Positions 25,004-34,894 of a DNA stretch of 64,000 nucleotides are shown here, piece after piece. The notes beneath the pieces were generated by a model. The model ran no database searches, had not been told where the DNA came from, and was given only the letters and a program-made list of their open reading frames with translations. The stretch comes from Cupriavidus taiwanensis. GTDB taxonomy: Bacteria > Pseudomonadota > Gammaproteobacteria > Burkholderiales > Burkholderiaceae. Each line of letters opens with the position of its first letter. The first letter of the stretch is position 1. The stretch lies in contig NZ_LT984803.1 of the NCBI RefSeq assembly GCF_900250115.1, positions 806,001 to 870,000 of the forward strand. Reading direction: 5' to 3'. Position numbers and translations under genes: made by a program.

Positions 25004-26167
25004 ATGACAAGCGAAGACCGCACCCCCGCGCGCGAGGAGACGCCGCCCAATGCGCCGCAGAACGGCGACAGCCACCTGAGTGATGCCGAGCGCAAGCTGT
25101 CGGTCGAATTGGGGCCGCTGCGCGAGCAGATCGATACCGTCGACCGCGAACTGCTGGCGATGCTGAACCGCCGCGCCAGGCTGGCGCTCGAGGTGGGCGA
25201 GGTCAAGAAGAAGTACGGCGCGCCGGTGTTCCGGCCGGAGCGCGAGCTGCAGGTCATCCGCAAGGTGCAGGGGGCCAACCCCGGTCCGCTGCTCGGCGAA
25301 AGCGTGGCGGCAATCTGGCGCGAGGTGATGTCCGCCTGCCGCGGGCTGGAGAAGCCGCTTGAAGTCGCGTTCCTGGGTCCGGCCGGCACGTTCTCGGAGC
25401 AGGCGCTGTACGCGCATTTCGGCCACGAGGTGTCGGGCGTACCCTGCCCCAGCATCGACGAGGTGTTCCGCGCGGTCGAGGCAGGCACGGTCGAATACGG
25501 CGTGGTGCCGGTCGAGAATTCCACCGAAGGCGCGGTGTCGCGCACGCTTGACCTGTTCCTGCAGACCTCGCTGAAGATCAGCGGCGAGATCGCCCTCAAG
25601 GTGCACCACAACCTGATGGCGTCGACGCCCGACATGAGGGGCGTCACGGTGGTGCGCGCGCATGCGCAGGCGCTGGCGCAGTGCCAGCACTGGCTGACCG
25701 CCAACTATCCGCAGCTCGAGCGCCAGGCGGTGTCGAGCAACGCCGAAGCGGCGCGCATGGCCAGCGAAGATCCGACCGTGGCCGCGATCGCCGGCGAGTC
25801 CGCCGCCAACCGCTACCACCTGCACCTGGTGCGCACGCATATCCAGGACGATCCGCACAACCGCACGCGCTTCGCCGTGATCGGCCGCTATGAGACCGAG
25901 CCCTCGGGCAGCGACCAGACTTCGCTGATCCTGTCGGTGCCGAACAAGGCCGGCGCGGTGTACCAGCTGCTGGCGCCGCTGGCGGCGAACGGCGTGTCGA
26001 TGTGCCGCTTCGAGTCGCGTCCGGCGCGCAGCGGCGCGTGGGAATACTACTTCTACGTCGACGTGGAAGGGCACCAGCATGAGCCGGCGGTGGCCCGCGC
26101 GATCGAAGAACTGCGCCGCAACGCCGCCTACCTGAAGGTGCTGGGCTCGTATCCGTCGAGCAAGTAA
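25004..26167 (+). CDS. pheA: Bifunctional chorismate mutase / prephenate dehydratase (P-protein)
   Basis: The 387-residue protein has an AroQ-type chorismate mutase at about residues 35-120 (LREQIDTVDRELLAMLNRRA, then EVKKKYGAPVFRPERE), a prephenate dehydratase domain (about 125-300; VAFLGPAGTFSEQAL, VPVENSTEGAV) and an ACT domain at the end with the FESRPARSGAWEYYFYVD motif that binds phenylalanine. Feedback inhibition by phenylalanine is expected. A 30-residue polar leader precedes the mutase. It feeds phenylpyruvate formation next to tyrA and hisC. Confidence 0.95.
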   Translation: MTSEDRTPAREETPPNAPQNGDSHLSDAERKLSVELGPLREQIDTVDRELLAMLNRRARLALEVGEVKKKYGAPVFRPERELQVIRKVQGANPGPLLGESVAAIWREVMSACRGLEKPLEVAFLGPAGTFSEQALYAHFGHEVSGVPCPSIDEVFRAVEAGTVEYGVVPVENSTEGAVSRTLDLFLQTSLKISGEIALKVHHNLMASTPDMRGVTVVRAHAQALAQCQHWLTANYPQLERQAVSSNAEAARMASEDPTVAAIAGESAANRYHLHLVRTHIQDDPHNRTRFAVIGRYETEPSGSDQTSLILSVPNKAGAVYQLLAPLAANGVSMCRFESRPARSGAWEYYFYVDVEGHQHEPAVARAIEELRRNAAYLKVLGSYPSSK

Positions 26168-26194
26168 GGCAGCCGCAACGCAAAAGGAGACGAG

Positions 26195-27325
26195 ATGGCA
26201 GAGCAGGGCAAGCAGGGCGGCGCAACGGCTTTCGGGCCGGATTATGTGCGGGCGATTTCGCCATACGTGGCGGGCAAGCCGATTGCCGAAGTCGCGCGCG
26301 AGTTCGGCCTGGACGAGGCCGGCATCGTCAAGCTCGCTTCCAACGAGAATCCGCTGGGCATGCCGGAATCGGCCCGCCTGGCGGTGGCCGAGGCCGTGGC
26401 CGAACTGGGCCGCTATCCCGATGCCAACGGCTTTGCGCTGAAGGGCGCGCTGTCGGCGCGTTTCGGCGTCCCGGCCGACTGGCTGACGCTGGGCAACGGC
26501 AGCAACGACATCCTGGAACTGGCCGCGCATGCGCTGGTGGAGCCGGGCCAGTCGATCGTCTATGCCGAGTACTCGTTCGCGGTGTACGCGCTGGCAACGC
26601 AGGAGATCGGCGCCCGCGCCATCGAAGTGCCCGCGCGCGCCTACGGCCACGACCTCGACGCGATGGCCGCTGCGATCGCCCCGGATACGCGCCTGGTCTT
26701 TATCGCCAACCCCAACAACCCGACCGGCACCTTCCTGCCGGCGGCGCAGATCGAGGCCTTCCTGCAGCGCGTGCCACGCCAAGTCGTGGTGGTGCTGGAC
26801 GACGCCTACAACGAGTACCTCGACGCCGACCAGCAATACGACGCGATTGCCTGGGTGCGCCGCTACCCCAACCTGATGGTGTCGCGCACGTTCTCCAAGG
26901 CCTATGGCCTGGCGGGGCTGCGCATCGGCTACGCGGTGGCGCAGCCGGAGCTGACCGACCTGCTGAACCGCATCCGCCAGCCGTTCAACGTCAACAGCGT
27001 GGCGCAGGCCGCGGCCATCGCCGCGCTGGCCGATGCCGGCTTCCTGCGCCGCAGCGCCGAGCTGAACCGCGACGGCAAGCGGCAACTGACGCAGGCGTTC
27101 GAGCGGCTGGGCCTGGAATACGTGCCGTCGTCCGGAAACTTCGTGCTGGTGCGCGTTGGCGACGATGACGGCGCCGGCGCGCGCGTGAACCTGGCGTTGC
27201 TCAGGCAGGGCGTGATCGTGCGCCCGGTGGGCAACTACAACCTGCCGCGCTGGCTGCGCGTGACCATCGGCTTGCCGGAAGAGAACGCGGCGTTTATCGC
27301 GGCGCTGGAGCGGGCGCTGGCCTGA
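26195..27325 (+). CDS. hisC: Histidinol-phosphate / aromatic aminotransferase
   Basis: A class I/II PLP aminotransferase of 376 residues with SNENPLGMPESARLAV, NPNNPTGTFLP, and the PLP-binding VSRTFSKAYGLAGLRIGYA. AAAGGAGACGAG precedes the ATG. Its place between pheA and tyrA, apart from other his genes, suggests it serves mostly as the aromatic aminotransferase (HisC2 type) while keeping the histidinol-phosphate fold. Which substrate dominates cannot be read from sequence. Confidence 0.9.
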   Translation: MAEQGKQGGATAFGPDYVRAISPYVAGKPIAEVAREFGLDEAGIVKLASNENPLGMPESARLAVAEAVAELGRYPDANGFALKGALSARFGVPADWLTLGNGSNDILELAAHALVEPGQSIVYAEYSFAVYALATQEIGARAIEVPARAYGHDLDAMAAAIAPDTRLVFIANPNNPTGTFLPAAQIEAFLQRVPRQVVVVLDDAYNEYLDADQQYDAIAWVRRYPNLMVSRTFSKAYGLAGLRIGYAVAQPELTDLLNRIRQPFNVNSVAQAAAIAALADAGFLRRSAELNRDGKRQLTQAFERLGLEYVPSSGNFVLVRVGDDDGAGARVNLALLRQGVIVRPVGNYNLPRWLRVTIGLPEENAAFIAALERALA

Positions 27326-27412
27326 GGCCGGCCGCGGCGAACGCCGCGGGTTGCGCCGCCCATTGATTGACCTCGGTCTGGACCGAACTACCGCCGCTTG
27401 CGGCCTGTGATT

Positions 27413-28312
27413 GTGAGTGCATTGCATTTTTCCCGTGTTGTCATTGTCGGCGTCGGCCTGATCGGCGGCTCGCTCGCGCTCGCGCTCAAGCGCGCCGGCG
27501 TGGTGGGCTCGGTGGTCGGGGTCGGGCGCTCGGCGGCTTCGCTGCAGAAGGCGCTGGACCTGGGCGTGATCGACGAGGCCGCGTCGCTGGCCGATGCCGC
27601 GCGCGGCGCCAGCGTGATCGTGCTGTGCGCGCCGGTGGCGCAGAATTTTGCCCTGCTGCATGCGCTCGAGCCGCACCTGCAGCCCGGCACCATCGTCACC
27701 GATGCCGGCAGCACCAAGTCCGACGTGATCATCGCCGCCAAGACCGCGCTGGGCGACAAGGCGGCGCAGTTCGTGCCCGCCCATCCGATCGCCGGACGCG
27801 AGCTCAACGGCGTCGAGGCCGCGCTGCCGGACCTGTACCACGGCAAGAAGACCGTGCTCTGTCCGCTGCAGGAAAACGGGCGCGCAGATGTTGCCGCCGT
27901 GCGCGCCATGTGGGAAAGCGCCGGCGCCCATTGCCATGTGATGTCGGCGGTCCAGCACGACGCGGTGTTCGCCGCGGTCAGCCATCTGCCTCACGTGCTG
28001 TCGTACGCGCTGGTGGCGCAGGTGGCCAATGCCGAGGATGCGGCGCTGAAGCTGGATTTCGCCGGCGGCGGCTTCCGCGACTTCACGCGGATTGCGGCCT
28101 CGTCCCCGGAGATGTGGCGCGACATCTGCGTCGCCAACCGCGACGCGCTGCTGCGCGAACTGAATACCTACCAGTCGGTGCTGGCGCACCTGAAGACGTT
28201 GATCGAAAAGGGCGACGGCGACGCGCTCGAGCGCATCTTCACGCGCGCCAGCAAGACCCGCCTGGCCTGGGGCGCCGAGCGTGCCGCGGGCAGCAACCAT
28301 ATCGAACCCTGA
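27413..28312 (+). CDS. tyrA: Prephenate dehydrogenase
   Basis: The 299-residue protein opens with the Rossmann motif [17 protein letters not shown] and has [28 protein letters not shown] and [19 protein letters not shown], all typical of TyrA. It oxidises prephenate to hydroxyphenylpyruvate. No ATG is available near the N terminus. GTG at 27413 is preferred; GTG 27407 or TTG 27398 would add a few residues. There is no chorismate mutase or ACT domain, so the mutase activity must come from pheA. Confidence 0.92.
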   Translation: MSALHFSRVVIVGVGLIGGSLALALKRAGVVGSVVGVGRSAASLQKALDLGVIDEAASLADAARGASVIVLCAPVAQNFALLHALEPHLQPGTIVTDAGSTKSDVIIAAKTALGDKAAQFVPAHPIAGRELNGVEAALPDLYHGKKTVLCPLQENGRADVAAVRAMWESAGAHCHVMSAVQHDAVFAAVSHLPHVLSYALVAQVANAEDAALKLDFAGGGFRDFTRIAASSPEMWRDICVANRDALLRELNTYQSVLAHLKTLIEKGDGDALERIFTRASKTRLAWGAERAAGSNHIEP

Positions 28313-28361
28313 TGGCCCCGGCCCATCGCCTGAACACGGCGCCCCGGCGCCCACGACATCC

Positions 28362-29666
28362 ATGGAACACCTGACGCTAGGCCCCCTGACCCGCGCCCAC
28401 GGCACCGTCCGGCTGCCGGGCTCGAAGAGCATCTCCAATCGCGTGCTGCTGCTGGCCGCGCTGGCCAACGGCGAGACCCGCGTGCGCGACCTGCTCGACT
28501 CCGACGACACGCGCGTGATGCTGCAGGCGCTGCGCGCGCTGGGCGTGGCCTGGCGGCAGGAGGGCGCCGACTACATCGTCACCGGCGCCGGGGGCAACTT
28601 CCCCAACAAGTCGGCCGAGCTGTTCATGGGCAATGCCGGCACCGCGATCCGTCCGCTGACCGCCGCGCTGGCGCTGCAGGGCGGCAGCTACAAGCTGTCC
28701 GGCGTGCCGCGCATGCACGAGCGGCCGATCGGCGACCTCGTCGATGGCCTGCGCCAGGTCGGCGCGGTGATCGACTACCTTGGCAACGAAGGCTTCCCGC
28801 CGCTGCAGATCCAGCCTGCCAGCGTGCGCATCGACGCGCCGATCCGCGTGCGCGGCGATGTCTCGAGCCAGTTCCTGACCGCGCTGCTGATGAGCCTGCC
28901 GCTGGCGCAGGCGGCCAGCGGCCGGATCGAGATCGAGGTGGTGGGCGAGCTGATCTCGAAGCCGTATATCGAGATCACGCTGAACCTGCTGGCGCGCTTC
29001 GGCATCGAGGTGGAGCGGCAGGGCTGGGAGCGTTTCATTTTGCCCGCGGGGGCGGCTTACCGTTCGCCGGGCGAGATCTTCGTCGAGGGCGATGCGTCGT
29101 CGGCTTCGTATTTCCTGGCCGCCGGCGCGATCGGCGGCGGGCCGGTGCGGGTCGAAGGCGTCGGCATGGCCAGCATCCAGGGCGATGTCCGCTTTGCCGA
29201 GGCGCTCAACCGCATGGGCGCCAACGTGATGGCGGGCGACAACTGGATCGAGGTGCGCGGCACCGAGCGCGACGACGGGCGCCTGCACGGCATCGAACTG
29301 GACTGCAACCATATCCCCGATGCCGCCATGACGCTGGCGGTGGCGGCGCTGTTTGCCGAAGGCACCACGACCCTGACCAATATTGCCAGCTGGCGCGTCA
29401 AGGAAACCGACCGCATCGCGGCGATGGCGACCGAACTGCGCAAGCTGGGCGCCGTGGTGGAGGAGGGCGCCGACTACCTGCGCGTGACGCCGCCGCAGCC
29501 GTGGCAGACCCCGGCCGACGGCATTGGCACCTATGATGACCATCGCATGGCGATGTGTTTCTCGCTGGCGGCGTTCGGCCCGCTGCCGGTGCGGATCAAT
29601 GATCCGGGCTGCGTGGCGAAAACGTTCCCGGACTACTTCAGCGTGTTCGCGGGCGTCACGCGCTGA
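28362..29666 (+). CDS. aroA: 3-phosphoshikimate 1-carboxyvinyltransferase (EPSP synthase)
   Basis: The 434-residue product carries [37 protein letters not shown], and the late [13 protein letters not shown] motif of class I EPSP synthases. It joins shikimate-3-phosphate with PEP in the step before chorismate synthase. The ATG at 28362 is chosen over an in-frame start overlapping tyrA. The motif near Gly96 (NAGTAIRP) is of the glyphosate-sensitive type. Its 3' end overlaps the antisense DUF2061 gene by 11 bases. Confidence 0.96.
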   Translation: MEHLTLGPLTRAHGTVRLPGSKSISNRVLLLAALANGETRVRDLLDSDDTRVMLQALRALGVAWRQEGADYIVTGAGGNFPNKSAELFMGNAGTAIRPLTAALALQGGSYKLSGVPRMHERPIGDLVDGLRQVGAVIDYLGNEGFPPLQIQPASVRIDAPIRVRGDVSSQFLTALLMSLPLAQAASGRIEIEVVGELISKPYIEITLNLLARFGIEVERQGWERFILPAGAAYRSPGEIFVEGDASSASYFLAAGAIGGGPVRVEGVGMASIQGDVRFAEALNRMGANVMAGDNWIEVRGTERDDGRLHGIELDCNHIPDAAMTLAVAALFAEGTTTLTNIASWRVKETDRIAAMATELRKLGAVVEEGADYLRVTPPQPWQTPADGIGTYDDHRMAMCFSLAAFGPLPVRINDPGCVAKTFPDYFSVFAGVTR

Positions 29667-29901
29667 CCAGGCCGGCCTCGGCGCCAGGGCTGGCGGAGGT
29701 TGCCGCGCTGTCGCGGGTGGCCGGCGCATGGCGGTGCCGGCGCTTGTCCCAGTACTTGTCGAAGAAGTAGTGGGCCACGGTATTGACGGCCGGCTCGATG
29801 AAGGTGACGGCACCGCTCACGGCCAGGCTACCGGTCAGCGCATAGGTCACGCTGAACGCGATGCCGAGGTGCATGATGCCGAACGTCAGGGTTTTTGCCA
29901 T
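29656..29901 (-). CDS. DUF2061 small membrane protein
   Basis: The 81-residue product (ATG at 29901; a longer frame reaches 29922) begins [25 protein letters not shown], followed by a second hydrophobic stretch ([28 protein letters not shown]). That two-helix pattern with the VEP-like and HYFFDKYWD elements is DUF2061. Function is unknown. It interrupts the otherwise rightward supra-operon, lies antisense, and overlaps the aroA end by 11 bases. Its promoter overlaps a Fur-box-like sequence. Confidence 0.85.
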   Translation of the reverse strand: MAKTLTFGIMHLGIAFSVTYALTGSLAVSGAVTFIEPAVNTVAHYFFDKYWDKRRHRHAPATRDSAATSASPGAEAGLVSA

Positions 29902-29969
29902 GGTAGATTGCCTCGCGACCAATACTGAGGGATGCGCCGCGCTTGCCGCGGCACTATGCCATGGATCAA

Positions 29970-29998
29970 ATGATAATGATTCGCAATAGAATTAACAA
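29970..29998 (-). promoter_or_regulatory. Promoter of the DUF2061 gene overlapped by a Fur-box-like site
   Basis: On the minus strand TTGTTA (plus 29993-29998) and TATCAT (29970-29975) are 17 bases apart. Plus-strand TGATAATGATTCGCA (29971-29985) matches the 7-1-7 Fur consensus TGATAATGATTATCA at 13 of 15 positions and covers the -10 and spacer. Iron-dependent repression is therefore likely for this gene; cmk starts 42 bases to the right of the site. Confidence 0.6.
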
Positions 29999-30026
29999 TC
30001 AATCGTTTCACTGGGTGCCATAAGCA

Positions 30027-30695
30027 ATGACTATCGTCAACGTCATCACCATTGACGGACCGACCGCCTCCGGCAAGGGCACGGTTGCGCACAAGGTTGC
30101 CGACGCGGTGGGCTTCCACCTGCTCGACAGCGGCGCGCTGTACCGGCTGGTAGCGCTGGCCAGCGACCGCGCGGGTGTTGACCTGGCCGACATGGACACC
30201 CTGGCGCGGATTGCTGCGCGCCTCGATGTGAAATTCGGCCCCGACCGGGTCTGGCTGCAGGGCGAGGAGGTCAGCCTGGCGATCCGCGCCGAGGCGATCG
30301 GCAACCGCGCCTCGGCGATCGCCGTGCACCAGCCGGTGCGCGACGCGCTGACCCAGCTGCAGCGCAGCTTCCGCAAGCTGCCCGGGCTGGTGGCGGACGG
30401 CCGCGACATGGGCACCGTGATCTTCCCGGACGCCCAGCTCAAGGTGTTCCTGACCGCAAGTGTCGAGGCGCGCGCGCGCAGGCGCTATAAACAATTGATT
30501 GATAAGGGAATTTCTGCTAATATCGAAGACCTTTTGCGTGACCTCGAGGCGCGCGACACGCGGGATCGCACCCGTGCCGCCGCGCCGCTGCGTCCCGCCG
30601 AGGATGCAAAGCTGCTCGATACCTCCGACATGACGGTGGATCAGGCAGTGGCGCAGGTGCTGGAGTGGTTTGCCGCTGTGCGGCCCGATGCATGA
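30027..30695 (+). CDS. cmk: Cytidylate kinase
   Basis: The 222-residue kinase has the P-loop [18 protein letters not shown], the LLDSGALYR nucleotide-binding element, [13 protein letters not shown], and the RRRYKQL and RDTRDRTR lid elements. It phosphorylates CMP and dCMP. The order aroA-cmk-rpsA-ihfB is widely conserved in proteobacteria. The upstream stretch carries the divergent Fur-box promoter, which may matter for its expression. No separate strong ribosome binding site was seen. Confidence 0.95.
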   Translation: MTIVNVITIDGPTASGKGTVAHKVADAVGFHLLDSGALYRLVALASDRAGVDLADMDTLARIAARLDVKFGPDRVWLQGEEVSLAIRAEAIGNRASAIAVHQPVRDALTQLQRSFRKLPGLVADGRDMGTVIFPDAQLKVFLTASVEARARRRYKQLIDKGISANIEDLLRDLEARDTRDRTRAAAPLRPAEDAKLLDTSDMTVDQAVAQVLEWFAAVRPDA

Positions 30696-30859
30696 ATGCA
30701 TCGGGCGCATCCGTAGAAGCGGCGCGCCCCTTCCGTACCCGATGGCGCCAGTCCGGGCCCGTGCCCGTGCTGGCTTTTGTCAAACCTGACCCCGCTGCCC
30801 TGGCAGACTGAGCGCGATCGTCGCGCCGGCCAGCGTACCGCGGATTTCACCTTACGTTT

Positions 30860-32554
30860 ATGTCCGACCTGCAAACTAACGAATCCTTTGCCGCACTGTT
30901 CGAGGAATCGATCGCCCGCTCCAATATGAAGGCTGGCGAAGTGATCTCCGCTGAAGTCGTGCGCATCGACCACAACTTCGTGGTCGTCAATGCCGGCCTC
31001 AAGTCCGAGGCATTTGTGCCGGTGGAGGAGTTCCTGAACGACCAGGGCGAACTCGAAGTGCAGGCCGGCGACTATGTCTCCGTGGCCATCGATGCACTCG
31101 AGAACGGCTATGGCGACACCATTCTTTCCCGCGACAAGGCCAAGCGCCTGGCATCGTGGCTGAACCTCGAGAAGGCGCTGGAAGACGGCGAGATCATCTC
31201 GGGTACCGTGACCGGCAAGGTCAAGGGCGGCCTGACGGTCATGGTCAACGGCATCCGTGCGTTCCTGCCGGGCTCGCTGGTCGACGTGCGTCCGATCAAG
31301 GACACCACCCCGTACGAAGGCAAGACCCTGGAATTCAAGGTCATCAAGCTGGACCGCAAGCGCAACAACGTTGTGCTGTCGCGCCGTGCCGTGGTCGAAG
31401 CCACGCTGGGCGAAGAGCGCCAGAAGCTGATGGAAACCCTGAAGGAAGGCGCCATCGTCAACGGTATCGTCAAGAACATCACCGACTACGGTGCGTTCGT
31501 TGACCTGGGCGGTATCGACGGCCTGCTGCACATCACCGACCTGGCCTGGCGCCGTGTCCGCCACCCGAGCGAAGTGCTGTCGGTTGGCCAGGAAATCACC
31601 GCCAAGATCCTCAAGTTCGACCAGGAAAAGAACCGCGTCTCGCTGGGCGTGAAGCAACTGGGCGAAGATCCGTGGGTCGGCATCTCGCGCCGCTACCCGC
31701 AAGGCACCCGCCTGTTCGGCAAGGTGACCAACCTGACCGACTACGGCGCGTTCGTCGAGATCGAAGCCGGCATCGAAGGCCTGGTGCACGTGTCGGAAAT
31801 GGACTGGACCAACAAGAACGTGGCTCCGTCGAAGGTTGTCCAGCTGGGCGACGAAGTCGAAGTCATGGTGCTGGATATCGACGAAGACAAGCGTCGTATC
31901 AGCCTGGGCATGAAGCAGTGCAAGGCCAACCCGTGGGACGATTTCTCGCGCAACCACAAGAAGGGCGACAAGCTGAGCGGCCAGATCAAGTCGATCACCG
32001 ACTTCGGCGTGTTCATCGGCCTGCCGGGCGGCATCGACGGCCTGGTGCACCTGTCCGACCTGTCCTGGCAAGAGTCCGGCGAAGAGGCCGTGCGCAAGTA
32101 CAAGAAGGGCGACGAAGTCGAGGCCGTGGTGCTGGGCATCGACGTCGACAAGGAACGCATCTCGCTGGGCATCAAGCAGCTGTCGGGCGATCCGTTCAAC
32201 AACTTCATCTCGGCCAACGACAAGGGCTCGCTGGTTCAGGGCACGATCAAGGCGGTTGACGCCAAGGGTGCCGTGGTTCAGCTGGCCGACGACGTGGAAG
32301 GCTACCTGCGCGCATCGGAAATCTCCGCTGACCGCGTGGAAGACGCCCGCAACGTGCTGAAGGAAGGCGAGCAGATCACCGCCCTGGTGGTGAACGTCGA
32401 CCGCAAGTCGCGCAACATCAACCTGTCGATCAAGGCCAAGGACAGCGCGGAGCAGCAGGAAGCGATGCAGAAGTTCCAGGCCGACACCGGCACGGCTGGC
32501 ACGACCAACCTCGGCGCCCTGCTGAAGGCCAAGCTCGGCCAGGACAACCAGTAA
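30860..32554 (+). CDS. rpsA: 30S ribosomal protein S1
   Basis: The 564-residue protein contains six S1 (OB-fold) repeats: two divergent N-terminal ones that dock on the ribosome, then four with the recurring pattern [19 protein letters not shown], each followed by a basic linker and a conserved SLGxKQ element. S1 unwinds and captures mRNA for initiation. Length matches Gram-negative S1 (about 557). Codon use looks strongly biased to preferred codons, as expected for a highly expressed gene. Confidence 0.97.
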   Translation: MSDLQTNESFAALFEESIARSNMKAGEVISAEVVRIDHNFVVVNAGLKSEAFVPVEEFLNDQGELEVQAGDYVSVAIDALENGYGDTILSRDKAKRLASWLNLEKALEDGEIISGTVTGKVKGGLTVMVNGIRAFLPGSLVDVRPIKDTTPYEGKTLEFKVIKLDRKRNNVVLSRRAVVEATLGEERQKLMETLKEGAIVNGIVKNITDYGAFVDLGGIDGLLHITDLAWRRVRHPSEVLSVGQEITAKILKFDQEKNRVSLGVKQLGEDPWVGISRRYPQGTRLFGKVTNLTDYGAFVEIEAGIEGLVHVSEMDWTNKNVAPSKVVQLGDEVEVMVLDIDEDKRRISLGMKQCKANPWDDFSRNHKKGDKLSGQIKSITDFGVFIGLPGGIDGLVHLSDLSWQESGEEAVRKYKKGDEVEAVVLGIDVDKERISLGIKQLSGDPFNNFISANDKGSLVQGTIKAVDAKGAVVQLADDVEGYLRASEISADRVEDARNVLKEGEQITALVVNVDRKSRNINLSIKAKDSAEQQEAMQKFQADTGTAGTTNLGALLKAKLGQDNQ

Positions 32555-32584
32555 TCGCAGGCCCCCGCGCTTGCGCGTATGCCC

Positions 32585-33004
32585 ATGACCAAGTCGGAGC
32601 TCGTCGAAAAGCTGGCTGCCCGCTTCCCCCAGCTGCTGCTGCGGGATGCGGACATCTCGGTGAAAACGATACTCGACGCGATGTCCGAAGCGCTGGCTGA
32701 CGGCCACCGCATCGAGATCCGCGGATTCGGCAGTTTTGGTCTGAACCGGCGTCCGCCTCGCGTGGGGCGCAATCCCAAATCCGGCGAGCGAGTGCTGGTA
32801 CCCGAAAAACGGGTGCCGCACTTCAAGGCGGGCAAGGAATTGCGCGAACGGGTTGACCGTAGCCAGCCGGTGCCTGCGGGCGCCAACGGCAACGGCCATT
32901 CCGGCGGCACGGCGCAAGCCCTGCCGGGCAAGGCAGGCCAGGGCGCGGCATCCGCCGCGCCGACGGGGTTGCACGAGAGCGGACTGGATTTCATTCGTTC
33001 CTGA
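32585..33004 (+). CDS. ihfB: Integration host factor beta subunit with extended C-terminal tail
   Basis: From the ATG at 32585 (ATG 32579 is also possible) the protein has 139 residues. Residues 1-92 are a standard IHF-beta: [26 protein letters not shown], and the DNA-bending arm with RNPKSG around Pro64. IHF-beta of E. coli has 94 residues; here about 45 more follow, rich in Gly, Ala, Pro and Ser and ending [12 protein letters not shown]. The tail is probably disordered. It partners IhfA to bend DNA. A clear terminator follows at 33038. Confidence 0.93.
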   Translation: MTKSELVEKLAARFPQLLLRDADISVKTILDAMSEALADGHRIEIRGFGSFGLNRRPPRVGRNPKSGERVLVPEKRVPHFKAGKELRERVDRSQPVPAGANGNGHSGGTAQALPGKAGQGAASAAPTGLHESGLDFIRS

Positions 33005-33037
33005 CCTGGCACTGCCTGCTGCTGACCTGTCAAAATA

Positions 33038-33062
33038 AGCGCTCCTTGGGGCGCTTTTTTTT
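33038..33062 (+). terminator. Terminator of the serC-ihfB supra-operon
   Basis: AGCGCTC, loop CTTG, GGGCGCT, then eight T residues. The 280-base stretch 33005-33284 holds this terminator and a GC-rich leader before lapA; nothing else was seen in it. Confidence 0.88.
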
Positions 33063-33284
33063 ATGGTCGATGCGAGCCGGTGCGGCATGCCGCAGCGTCT
33101 GCAAGCCAGAGCGTCGGCGCCCGCGAGGCCCGAGCCGAAACACCATTACCGCCACGTTACCGAATCCGTGAAGTGATTCCGTTACAATGCCGGGGTCTTT
33201 GCCGGGCCTTGCACAGGGCGTCCTGCCAGCCGCAGTCTTTGTGCTCGCCCGCCCCAACGCCATGCTGCCTCGCCGCCTACCCGC

Positions 33285-33626
33285 ATGAAACTGTTTGCCT
33301 GGATCGTCCGCATCGTCGTATTCGTGCTGCTGTTCGTGCTGGCCCTGCGCAATACCGCAGAAGCCTCGCTGCAGCTGTTCTTCAATGCCGTCTGGCATGC
33401 GCCGCTGATCCTGATCCTGTTTGCCGCGTTTGCACTGGGCGCGGTGGCGGCGCTGGCCTCGGTGGCGCCGGGACTGATGCGCCAGCGCATGGAACTGGCC
33501 AGGTTGCGGCGCGCGGCCGCGGACGCACGGGGGTCGATGGCGGCGTCATCGGCGCCACCGGCAGGTGCCTCCCCGGTGCCGCGCGAAGGCAAGTCTCCCT
33601 ATAACGTAGTCGGCCCGAAAGTCTGA
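33285..33626 (+). CDS. lapA: LapA-domain inner membrane protein
   Basis: The 113-residue protein has two membrane spans (about residues 5-22 and 40-62) with the conserved-looking FVLALRNTAEASLQLF between them and a basic cytosolic RQRMELARLRR stretch, the pattern of LapA (DUF1049, YciS). It is paired with lapB three bases downstream. LapA and LapB control lipopolysaccharide synthesis through LpxC turnover in E. coli. The C-terminal tail is Ala/Pro-rich and probably disordered. Confidence 0.85.
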   Translation: MKLFAWIVRIVVFVLLFVLALRNTAEASLQLFFNAVWHAPLILILFAAFALGAVAALASVAPGLMRQRMELARLRRAAADARGSMAASSAPPAGASPVPREGKSPYNVVGPKV

Positions 33627-33629
33627 TCC

Positions 33630-34859
33630 ATGATGTTCGAAACCTGGTGGCTGTTGGCGCTGCCACTTGTCTTTGGCCTTGGCTGGATGGCGGCGCGCTT
33701 CGATGTGCGCCAGATGATGAGCGAGCAGGGCGCCTTGCCGCGCTCCTACTTCAAGGGACTCAATTTCCTGCTCAACGAGCAGCCCGACAAGGCCATCGAC
33801 GCCTTTGTCGAAGTCGCCCGGCTGGATCCGGAAACCACCGAACTGCACTTTGCGCTGGGCGCGCTGTTCCGCCGCCGCGGCGAAACCGAGCGCGCCATCC
33901 GCGTGCACCAGAACCTGGCCACGCGCCCCGACCTGCCCGAGCCAGAGCGCGAGCACGCGCTGTTCGAGCTGGGCGAGGACTACCTGCGCGCGGGCCTGCT
34001 TGACCGAGCCGAGGAATCGCTGCGCCGGCTGATGTCGGGCCCCTACGCCGCGTCGGCCAAGCGCGTGCTGCTCGAACTCTATGAAGTCGAAAAGGAGTGG
34101 CAGAAGGCGATCGATGCCGCGCGTGAGCTGCGGACGCTGGAGCAGAAGAGCTACAGCCTGCAGATCGCGCAGTTCTGCTGCGAACTGGCGCAGGACGCGC
34201 TGCAGCGCAAGCGCCCGGAAGACGCAGTGAAATGGCTGAACCAGGCCGTGGCCGAAAATCCCGCCAACGTGCGCGCACCAATCCTGCTGGGCGACGTCGC
34301 CGCGGCGGCGGGCGATGCGCGCGCGGCGCTGGGCCACTGGCTCGGCATCGAGCGCCAGGACGCCTCCTTCCTGCCGCTGGTGGCCGAGCGCGTGGTCAAG
34401 GCTTACGCCACCCTGAACGAGCAAGGCGTGGCGCTGGAATGGCTGCGCGGGCTGCTCAAGGGCAAGCTCGCGCCCGAGGTGCTCGACACCGCGTACAAGG
34501 CGGAGCTGGAAGTGAATGGTCCTGAGGCCGCGGCGCGCCTGATGCGCGAGCAGCTGCGCCGCCAGCCCACGCTGCTGGCGCTGACCAAGTACTTCGAGGC
34601 GCAGGCGGCAGTGGCCGCCGTGCCCGCCGCGCAGGCCGCGGCGGTCGAGGCCGCGGCCGGACAGGGCGAAGGCGCCGAAGACGGCGACGAGGCCAGGGAA
34701 ACCACCGCCATCCGCGACCTGCTGCAACTGCGCACGCGCAACCTGGCGCGCTATACCTGTCGCGAATGCGGGTTCCGTGCGCGGCTGTTCTATTGGCAGT
34801 GCCCGGGTTGCAACCGCTGGGAAACCTATGCCCCGCGGCGTTCCGAAACGCTCGGCTGA
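33630..34859 (+). CDS. lapB: Lipopolysaccharide assembly protein B (TPR protein with rubredoxin-like end)
   Basis: The 409-residue protein has an N-terminal membrane anchor (WWLLALPLVFGLGWMAAR), TPR repeats between about residues 45 and 310 (for example AIDAFVEVARLDPETTELHFALGALFRRRGETERAI shortened to the recurring helix pairs), an Ala-rich linker near 325-355, and a C-terminal zinc site YTCRECGFRARLFYWQCPGC. This is the exact LapB (YciM) layout. It couples FtsH to LpxC and so tunes LPS output. ATG 33630 or 33633 could be the start. Confidence 0.93.
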   Translation: MMFETWWLLALPLVFGLGWMAARFDVRQMMSEQGALPRSYFKGLNFLLNEQPDKAIDAFVEVARLDPETTELHFALGALFRRRGETERAIRVHQNLATRPDLPEPEREHALFELGEDYLRAGLLDRAEESLRRLMSGPYAASAKRVLLELYEVEKEWQKAIDAARELRTLEQKSYSLQIAQFCCELAQDALQRKRPEDAVKWLNQAVAENPANVRAPILLGDVAAAAGDARAALGHWLGIERQDASFLPLVAERVVKAYATLNEQGVALEWLRGLLKGKLAPEVLDTAYKAELEVNGPEAAARLMREQLRRQPTLLALTKYFEAQAAVAAVPAAQAAAVEAAAGQGEGAEDGDEARETTAIRDLLQLRTRNLARYTCRECGFRARLFYWQCPGCNRWETYAPRRSETLG

Positions 34860-34894
34860 TCTCGCTGGCCGTGCAACGGATGTGAATTGATGCT

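Noticed and set aside
24824..28510. A 1228-codon open frame on the minus strand across serC, pheA, hisC and tyrA
   Set aside because: It is antisense to four well-recognised genes, rich in Arg, His, Gln and Ala, and is the kind of shadow frame expected at high GC.
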